In this document: piece by piece, positions 57,494 to 64,000 of the stretch
How positions within the stretch are numbered: position 1 is the first letter of the stretch
Layout of the letters: each line of letters starts with the position of its first letter
Source: Galdieria partita
Taxonomy: Eukaryota > Rhodophyta > Bangiophyceae > Galdieriales > Galdieriaceae
NCBI GenBank assembly: GCA_025991245.1
Contig: BQMJ01000011.1
Coordinates: 124,001-188,000, forward strand
Length of the DNA: 64,000 nucleotides
Direction: 5' to 3'
The notes under the pieces: model-generated
The model's input: only the letters and a program-made list of their open reading frames with translations
Databases searched by the model: none
What the model was told of the DNA's origin: nothing
Position numbers and translations under genes: made by a program

Positions 57494-60121
57494 TTACGAA
57501 TGTGAACAGTTTGACAAACTGTGTACGTAATTCAAATAGCTAATAGCACCTACAAACTGAACTATTTGGAGCCATAAAGGCTGACTTTCTATCAACTCTA
57601 GCAAAATAAATTGTATACACAACACAAGAAAAACTTCTTTTGTCAATATGTATCCGCTACGAACAATACACAGCAAGTATGCCAAAAGAGTTCTTTCCAT
57701 AGAGGTTAGTCGTTCTACAACAGTCAAATGCGTGAACCCGAAGACTAAAAAGTAAAGCGGTATAATAAAACGCGAGAAGATCCTTTTCAATAGATTATCT
57801 GCATGCTGCCAACTCCAAAAGTGACTTATCAACAACAAAAACCATAAGCTATTCACCGATAATGGACGAGGAAGTATGTAAGTAAGTAGCGCCGAAAGGA
57901 ACGGAAACATATACAAAACAACGAAACACAACAAGAACGAGCCACTTCCAAACCTAAAACTGGATACCAACAATTTCCAAGTAGAATTATTGCCTATAGC
58001 TGAACTAGGCAAATCACCCCTATCAATGACTGAATCCCAATAAAGTTGTTCCTTATATGCAACTGTATAAGATGATTTCTGAAACTCCATAGAAGAAAAG
58101 GACTCCCCCAATTTCTCTTTGCAACTTTCAGTCAAACCGGAAACAAAAATATCATTCTGGTAACTTCCGTTGTTCTTTCCTATCGGCAATTCATCACTAT
58201 GAGAAACAATATCTGGTTTCGAGATTTGTTGTTCGACACTTCCTGTCTCTTCGCCACCCTGGGTATTCTCCTTGTTATCTGAAGAGACTTGCAAAGAATT
58301 CATATCTGCTGAAGGAGCATCATAGAAAACGTCAGCTTCATCTTCTTCAATGTTAACTGAATCAGAAGCCACGTCCTGACTTTGTACGATACCTTCACTA
58401 ATGAAATTTTCCGCAAGTTTCCCAGATCCCGACATGCCAAAAGTTTCTTTAGAAGTTGTTTCCATCGAACAACCCCTCTCTGTTTCTTCACGAGAGTTAC
58501 TGGTCTCTGTGAATTTCTCTTCTTGGACATGAGATATCTTTTCTTGGGTGTTTGGTTCCCCTGTGAATTGTTCTTCCATCATTCTTTGCTTCTGTTTTGC
58601 TTCTTCTGCCACACGTCTCTTGTTTTCATAGAAGCGAATGGCTCGAAGCCTTCTCTTCTCAGCTCTGGTTAGCTTTCGGGGCTGCTCACTTTCATCTTCT
58701 GTCGTTCCACTCAAAGCTGCGGAACTGGTAGAAAGAGTATTTGAGTTGTCTGACAAACCATTTCCCAATGAAGACATTTGTTTTCCTGAAGATGACAAAG
58801 AATGATTAGTATTTAAACTGCTCTGCTGTGAAGTTGAATTGCTTCCTTTTCCAGCTGAACTCGTTGAAGCCTTGTCTTTCTTACTTTTCTTTGCGTTCTT
58901 CTTCATTTGCTTCTCTGCATTCTTACTAGTAGTTTCATTTTTTGCTGAATGTCTTTGTCTACTCCCGACGATAAAGCCAGGATGGAATATACTTCCAATG
59001 GTTGATCGATGTTCCTTACTTGTGTCTTCCATTCGGTCCCCATAAACAATAGAATCACTTGGAACAACAGCATTGGAAGCATTTTTATCACGATGTGCAA
59101 AACTAAAGAAATTATGTCTTTGAATAACTGCATGCATCCACTCCATCGCAGCATTAGAAGACCACAAACCACTCCAACTTCCAGTGCGGGGTCGCCCGGG
59201 ATGGCTTAAATTAGCCTCAGTAGTCATAGCATAGGCGGGATCAACTCCAGGAGGATGATAAAATTTACAAGAATCTCCATGTGGGCAATTAGGAAAGTAC
59301 CTACACATCTTTTTCATAGTAGTGGATCTTCGATTCCAATTGGAAGAATGTTGACTAGATGACACTTCTCTTTCTCCAGAGAACGGAAACACTGAAGCAT
59401 CTACATACGACGTAAACGAAGAAGTTGAAGAGTCATCCGGAATAAGGAAGGCACTTCCAATAATGGATTGTGAAGGTTGTCCTGCTGCTTGTGGTGAATA
59501 CGAAGAAGACATAAACGAGTTCAAATAGGGTTGTTGAACAGGTACTGAAGAAAATTGGGGCTCTGTCAACGAGCTCGGCCCATAGAAAGGAGAACTCAAT
59601 GACTGATTAGGTAAACCTATACCACCCTGAATCGAACCCTCAGCAACTGAAGGGGATACTGTGGAATAAGCTTCCGTCCTCTGAGGATAATACTGTCTAC
59701 TGGCAGAAAAAGAAGGCGCACTCGGATTGTTAGGAAAACCTTGTCTCCAGTCGTCTTCCAGAGAAACTACAGGCGGACTAAAAGCTTCCGATTGATAACT
59801 AGAGAGAGTCCTGTGGAAAAGTCCTCCAGTCACTGGGGTGTTTACAGCGGGTCTTCCGACCGAAGGAGAATAGCTACTGCCTGGTGACAGTTCTTCATGC
59901 GGAGGCTCCGACCTGCTGTTACGGAATGTTCCAATAAAATTATTCGAGTCTTTTTGCTTTTGATTGTCGAAACGAGAACGCGTTTGCTGTTCGAACGATT
60001 CCGGAGCCAATAAAGTTACCTCCGAGTCACTTCCTGTGTCGTCGTCTGTCAGTCCTGCAGGTAAGAAATACTCAGGAGGTTTGGAGGAATTCTCGTCGTC
60101 ATCGTCCAGTTGTATATTCAT
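57494..60121 (-). CDS. CCCH zinc-finger protein with C-terminal membrane domain
   Basis: Intronless, 875 residues from ATG 60121; the frame upstream has no ATG. The N-terminal 270 residues are disordered (Ser/Pro/Gln-rich, acidic start IQLDDDDENSS). A single CCCH finger, CRYFPNCPHGDSCKFYH, sits near residue 272 with the C-x5-C-x5-C-x3-H spacing of RNA-binding fingers. A low-complexity Lys/Ser region follows, then a charged helix (LTRAEKRRLRAIRFYENKR). The last 160 residues (about 715-875) hold several hydrophobic helices, such as FLLCFVVLYMFPFLSALLTYI and TKEVFLVLCIQFILLELI, so the protein should be anchored in a membrane with its finger in the cytosol. The family of the membrane part was not recognised. 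Confidence 0.8.
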   Translation of the reverse strand: MNIQLDDDDENSSKPPEYFLPAGLTDDDTGSDSEVTLLAPESFEQQTRSRFDNQKQKDSNNFIGTFRNSRSEPPHEELSPGSSYSPSVGRPAVNTPVTGGLFHRTLSSYQSEAFSPPVVSLEDDWRQGFPNNPSAPSFSASRQYYPQRTEAYSTVSPSVAEGSIQGGIGLPNQSLSSPFYGPSSLTEPQFSSVPVQQPYLNSFMSSSYSPQAAGQPSQSIIGSAFLIPDDSSTSSFTSYVDASVFPFSGEREVSSSQHSSNWNRRSTTMKKMCRYFPNCPHGDSCKFYHPPGVDPAYAMTTEANLSHPGRPRTGSWSGLWSSNAAMEWMHAVIQRHNFFSFAHRDKNASNAVVPSDSIVYGDRMEDTSKEHRSTIGSIFHPGFIVGSRQRHSAKNETTSKNAEKQMKKNAKKSKKDKASTSSAGKGSNSTSQQSSLNTNHSLSSSGKQMSSLGNGLSDNSNTLSTSSAALSGTTEDESEQPRKLTRAEKRRLRAIRFYENKRRVAEEAKQKQRMMEEQFTGEPNTQEKISHVQEEKFTETSNSREETERGCSMETTSKETFGMSGSGKLAENFISEGIVQSQDVASDSVNIEEDEADVFYDAPSADMNSLQVSSDNKENTQGGEETGSVEQQISKPDIVSHSDELPIGKNNGSYQNDIFVSGLTESCKEKLGESFSSMEFQKSSYTVAYKEQLYWDSVIDRGDLPSSAIGNNSTWKLLVSSFRFGSGSFLLCFVVLYMFPFLSALLTYILPRPLSVNSLWFLLLISHFWSWQHADNLLKRIFSRFIIPLYFLVFGFTHLTVVERLTSMERTLLAYLLCIVRSGYILTKEVFLVLCIQFILLELIESQPLWLQIVQFVGAISYLNYVHSLSNCSHS

Positions 60122-60835
60122 AAGCTTCTTGAAACAAACCCACAATTACTTTTCACTACTAGTTCGACTTTTGTTGGCAAATTGCCAACCAGTACGATCG
60201 ACAACTGATGTCAAAATCTTCACCAATAACGAAGTCTCGGTGTTGTCATTGTAGAGTCTTGTTTCTCAATATGATTTTATTGTTATTTATTTAGTAGTTT
60301 TTATCATTGGCTGTATTCATGTATTTCTAGACCATCTGAAAACTCCTCTTAGCAGTGGAAAATATAGAGAAATACTGTGTCTTCAACTTGCCTATGCTTC
60401 GATTTGTAGCATAGTGAATTAGTTTAATACCAAATTTTGAGAACAGTACTGAACTAGTTGTTTCTTCTCCACTGTTAGAGTGAAAAAATAGGTGGGTGAA
60501 ATCACTGGAAACCTTTTCAACTTTGTCTGAACGGTAGCCTACAGGTCATATTGGGACATGAAGATTTCTGACAGACCTCTTCCTAAAACTTCACTTCTAA
60601 TGTAACTTTTGATAAAAGTAGCTTTATCTTAAATGAAAAAAGAAATACCAACGTATCATACGTTAGGAACCAAACAGAAAGCTCTATAATGACAATATTT
60701 CTTTATCTAGGAAAGTCTCGTCTGTCTGCATCGTAGAGCCTCAAATTTCTCAAGTTCTCATTGATAGAAAAATTGGGACTTCTTCTGGAACGATGTCCTC
60801 AGTTTTTTTGATTTTCAATGGCAACTTTCCTTTTC
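60122..60835. other. Intergenic
   Basis: 714 bp between tandem minus-strand genes; no gene or repeat recognised. Confidence 0.5.
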
Positions 60836-62185
60836 CTACTTCTGAACAAAACAATTCAATAAATGTTCGATGGGTGTTGGCATGTTGCAAATGCGTCTTA
60901 TCATATCTTGTCGAGCTTGTTCACGAACACTGTCTATCATTTGTTCCAGTGACTCTCCACCATTCAGCAAGTTTTCAAAACCCGCACCATGTACGCTGAA
61001 ACCTGAACGATGATCAGTTACTCTTGACTGTAAATAATTATAAGTTCTGATTCTCTCATTTCTTTCTCCACCTTGTGTCTGCTCTTTCCTTTGAGATGAT
61101 AACTCCAAACGCTTCTTCTCTCTTTCTCGAGCAGATATTCTCGCAGCCAATACACGCACTGCTCTCTTCTTATTGGCAAACTGAGACCTTTCCTCCTGGC
61201 AGGTTGCCGTAATACCACTGGGAATATGACGTACTCTTACTGCACTTTCAGTTTTATTCACGTGCTGCCCTCCAGCACCACCAGCACGGAAATATTCAAA
61301 CTTTAGCTCTGACTCATCAACAAGCGACTTGGGCGAATCCTCACTAGAGCCATCTAAAGTCAACAACTCTCCTGGTAAAATGGCAACGCTTATAGTACTG
61401 GAGTGTATTCTACCACTAGATTCCGTTCGAGGAATTCGTTGTACTCTATGAACTCCTGCTTCCTTTCTCAGCACGTTGTATGCTCCTTTGGCCTTGACCA
61501 ATACAACTATTTCTCTGTAGCCATTCTGTTCTGTTTTGCTTATTTCAAGGACTTCAAAGTTCCACTGCTTCCTTGCGCACAGTTTCTCGTACATGCTCCA
61601 TAAATCTCTAGCAAAAAGTGCAGATTCCTCTCCTCCAGCAGCAGCACGAATTTCTATCAAGGTTTCTTGTATTCTATCTAGATAAGGTTCTTGTTGTCTT
61701 TCTATCATTTCCAGACAAGACTGAACTATTCTCTGTTCATTTTCTCGCAACTTCAATAAAATTTGGTTTTCTTCTATTTCAAGGACCTTCTCTGACTCCT
61801 TGTTCAATCCCACTTCTTCCTTCCTTAAAGTGGAAGCAGCCCTTAAGTCCTCTTTCAACAGTTTACGCTGTCTTAACAACGAAGAGAACGGCAAAGTTGC
61901 AAGAAGCTTCTCTCTAAACACTCTACTATTCTTTTCACGAATATTCGACTCTAAAAGCAATTTTTCACAGTGTTCTGACAAGCGCTCGGCCAGATGGAGC
62001 CAAAGAGTGTTCGAGCAACTGCTGTCACTGTCGTCTTTGGTAACGGTCGATTGTTCCCTGTAGGAATTAAGGCGCGCTAACATACGGTTAGGACAACTTT
62101 TCAGCCCATAACGTTGAGTTGTATGATACACTTTCGAGACCAGAAACTCTCGCTTTGCAAATTCTGCCCAGAGGCTACAAGTCAT
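60836..62185 (-). CDS. Organellar peptide chain release factor 1 (RF1 type)
   Basis: Terminates mitochondrial or plastid translation. Intronless, 449 residues; about 80 residues of basic N-terminal extension precede the RF1 homology, consistent with an organelle presequence. The catalytic GGQ is in RAGGAGGQHVNKTESAVRVRH. The codon-reading PxT tripeptide is PRT in VHRVQRIPRTESSGRIHSS, indicating UAA/UAG specificity. Other RF1 blocks: IEIRAAAGGEESALFARDLW, RIRTYNYLQSRVTDHR. Whether it serves mitochondria or plastid cannot be decided by eye. Confidence 0.93.
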   Translation of the reverse strand: MTCSLWAEFAKREFLVSKVYHTTQRYGLKSCPNRMLARLNSYREQSTVTKDDSDSSCSNTLWLHLAERLSEHCEKLLLESNIREKNSRVFREKLLATLPFSSLLRQRKLLKEDLRAASTLRKEEVGLNKESEKVLEIEENQILLKLRENEQRIVQSCLEMIERQQEPYLDRIQETLIEIRAAAGGEESALFARDLWSMYEKLCARKQWNFEVLEISKTEQNGYREIVVLVKAKGAYNVLRKEAGVHRVQRIPRTESSGRIHSSTISVAILPGELLTLDGSSEDSPKSLVDESELKFEYFRAGGAGGQHVNKTESAVRVRHIPSGITATCQEERSQFANKKRAVRVLAARISAREREKKRLELSSQRKEQTQGGERNERIRTYNYLQSRVTDHRSGFSVHGAGFENLLNGGESLEQMIDSVREQARQDMIRRICNMPTPIEHLLNCFVQK

Positions 62186-62859
62186 TTCATTTTTCCAACA
62201 ACTTTAACAGGGTGTGGCCTTTAGATTTGAATATACACAAGCAACTATTCACTTTTGTGTGATACCGACGAAAGAATGCCCGTAAAGTTCTCCTTGTGGC
62301 CTAATAACTCTCAAAGCGGAATATGAACAATTAAAACAAACAGAATTCTCTCGCGACCTTGATAAAGTTGTCTAAACTAGTATCTACCTATCAAGAGGTA
62401 AAACGATGAAAATTTCGTGGCTTCAAGACAACTTTGTTAACGAGTTCTTTAAATCTTTGAAAAAAATATGAATCATGAATTTGACCTGCCTCGAAAGCTC
62501 AATCTGACACAAAAATTGCATTGAAAACTGCTTCGTACATTCTTCACACTTTCAAAAGGACCTGGCAACTATCTGTCAAAATCAGACAATAGAGCATAAA
62601 CAGTAGTCTGTCAACATTAAACTAAGTCTTAATACAAAAACTTTGCACAAACAGTTGAACGGAGTGGAACGCAACTTCGAAATTGAGATAGCCCAAAAGA
62701 CAATCGAAAGATGAATGAATAATTCTCTTTCAAAACAGCTCACCATATACCGACATAAAAAGCTTGAGTGATTGATGAAAAAATGTTCAAATATGACAAA
62801 AAATTTACAAGTCTCAAATTTCTAAAATTCAGCTTAAAAACGATTACACCCAAACTGAC
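62186..62859. other. Intergenic
   Basis: 674 bp between tandem minus-strand genes; AT-rich, no gene seen. Confidence 0.5.
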
Positions 62860-64000
62860 TCATTTTGCGCTTGACAATTGAGAAAAATTACATGAACTGA
62901 AATCTTCGTGTGATATGTGCTTCCAAATAGTACACTGGCTGGCCAATTCCTTTGTAAACTGAAGAAAATCTTGATAACCAGTATGACCCCAGAAAAAGTT
63001 GTCAGGGGGATCTACATTAGAATCCTTTCTTCCATATCTATTATAAAATTCACGAACAAAGGACAAACAAGCACCTAACCATTCATTGTTCCGTGCAACT
63101 TGAAACACATTGGATCCCTTTGTTACGCTGTATGAAATAAGATATCCTTCCTCTTCAATATTTGCACACAACATCTGCAATTGCATTTGAGCAAAATAAA
63201 TAGGCGAGAGCTTTTCCAATGGTCGAAAATTGAGAAATGCCCAATGGGTATGGGTCATGGTATCTTCTTTCCTTGAAAAAGAAATTTTCTCAGATGATGA
63301 TATTTCATGAGAAGAATCTAAAGAAGACGATACAACTCGAGGAACAAAAGGGCAGCGACTCTTCGCTTCACACAACTGCCAGGGATTCCAAACTCCATTT
63401 ACATTACGAACTCGAAACAAAGCATCAGGACTAGCTGAAATAGTTGGAAGTTCCTCATAACAGATATTCCATTCTGGAAGAATTTGCCCTTTCTCCAACA
63501 CAAACAGTCCAACTTCTTGCATTCTTATATCCTGAAAAGAATGCATGTATTCAAGAAACGCCAATAAACAATTGGCTTCATGAGAATGCCCCCATTCCAA
63601 GCGAATCTTACTCACAGAATCGTAGACTTCTTCAAATGATGGATTCAAAAGTGACTTCCAAGCATGCACTGCATGATGATGGCCTTTCATACTACTTGGA
63701 AGTCCTAACAATGTAGATGCCTTACTTTCTCCAAAACCAAGAATTTTCCATAGCGTGCTCGCGCTAACTTGTGAAAAACTACGAGCAATCTTCCATTCCT
63801 CCGAATCTTGTCTCAACATGCGAAAGTCATGACAACTTTCTATGTTTATTAGGTAAGGGGGAGGAAGCGGACGGTACAGTGGGTGCGATCGCAAGACTGA
63901 CTTATGGATGCTTCCCCAAAGAACATTAGGTTGCTTTCCAATGAACTTTTCTTGAAAAAAAGACGAATCGGAAAAACTATCTCCTACCTCCGAGGCCTTC
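62860..64000 (-). CDS. YqaJ-type PD-(D/E)xK nuclease domain protein, 5' part outside window
   Basis: Minus-strand frame open from the right edge to the stop at 62860, at least 380 residues; the start codon lies outside. The YqaJ/lambda-exonuclease-like core is visible: RQDSEEWKIARSFSQVSAS (family start R-x-s-x-x-W), then RLEWGHSHEANCLLAFLEYM, SASPDALFRV, LCEAKSRCPFVPR (PD...ExK catalytic Asp, Glu, Lys) and YFAQMQLQMLCAN (the Q-rich helix near the end of the fold). The domain appears complete. YqaJ domains occur in phage and viral recombinases but also in cellular genes of many eukaryotes. Function, cellular or virus-derived, is unresolved. Confidence 0.8.
   Translation of the reverse strand, partial: KASEVGDSFSDSSFFQEKFIGKQPNVLWGSIHKSVLRSHPLYRPLPPPYLINIESCHDFRMLRQDSEEWKIARSFSQVSASTLWKILGFGESKASTLLGLPSSMKGHHHAVHAWKSLLNPSFEEVYDSVSKIRLEWGHSHEANCLLAFLEYMHSFQDIRMQEVGLFVLEKGQILPEWNICYEELPTISASPDALFRVRNVNGVWNPWQLCEAKSRCPFVPRVVSSSLDSSHEISSSEKISFSRKEDTMTHTHWAFLNFRPLEKLSPIYFAQMQLQMLCANIEEEGYLISYSVTKGSNVFQVARNNEWLGACLSFVREFYNRYGRKDSNVDPPDNFFWGHTGYQDFLQFTKELASQCTIWKHISHEDFSSCNFSQLSSAK

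Overview
The window is nuclear DNA of a compact, AT-rich eukaryotic genome. About 38 protein-coding genes lie on both strands. The spliced genes carry short GT-AG introns, mostly 47-58 bp. Gaps between genes are often only tens of bases. I inferred splice sites by joining reading frames across GT...AG boundaries and checking that codon phase and protein-family similarity continue. Plastid-related genes (CURT1/CAAD-type thylakoid protein, HCF173-like SDR-CIA30 protein), PPR-type organelle RNA factors, a mevalonate kinase and tiny introns together suggest a unicellular red alga of the Galdieria type (Cyanidiophyceae). That assignment is an inference; no rRNA or plastid marker is present to prove it.

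Layout. 0-3 kb: two divergent glutathione-transferase-family genes (the left one cut by the window edge) and an Mpv17/PMP22 membrane protein. 3.2-8.9 kb: two intronless PPR-type proteins in tandem. 8.9-20 kb: malic enzyme, mevalonate kinase, a Lines-like protein head-to-head with an EMC10-like membrane protein, a small FCS-like zinc protein, an orphan 442-aa protein, a ketopantoate-reductase-like protein and ribosomal protein uL18/RPL5. 21-29 kb: an uncharacterised Cys-rich family protein, an SWS1-like SWIM protein, a two-repeat Myb protein, the HCF173-like protein, an MFS transporter with a very large loop, and tRNA adenosine deaminase. 30.8-38.3 kb: a bZIP factor, the CURT1-like protein, CDK5RAP3/C53 and eRF3. 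39-48.3 kb: an ARID protein of the ARID2/RSC9 type, a bZIP-like protein with a degenerate basic region, a coiled-coil protein, a fucosyltransferase-like protein and endonuclease V. 50-64 kb: a small bZIP, an ENTH/epsin protein, a GNAT acetyltransferase, a photolyase-like/RUS fusion protein, NDUFA12, a membrane-anchored CCCH protein, organellar release factor 1, and a YqaJ-type nuclease running off the right edge.

Functional themes. Organelle gene expression and biogenesis (two PPR proteins, RF1, HCF173-like, CURT1-like, NDUFA12), translation and protein homeostasis (RPL5, eRF3, ADAT2, CDK5RAP3, EMC10-like), chromatin and transcription (ARID, three bZIP-type proteins, Myb), and DNA maintenance (SWS1, EndoV, YqaJ nuclease). 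There is no operon logic, but several gene pairs start head-to-head with 4-30 bp between start codons or with overlapping candidate starts.

The most striking item is the 853-residue protein at 53735-56296. It joins the N-terminal alpha/beta domain of the photolyase/cryptochrome family to a ROOT UV-B SENSITIVE (RUS, DUF647) domain. No mobile elements, CRISPR arrays, tRNAs or rRNAs were recognised.
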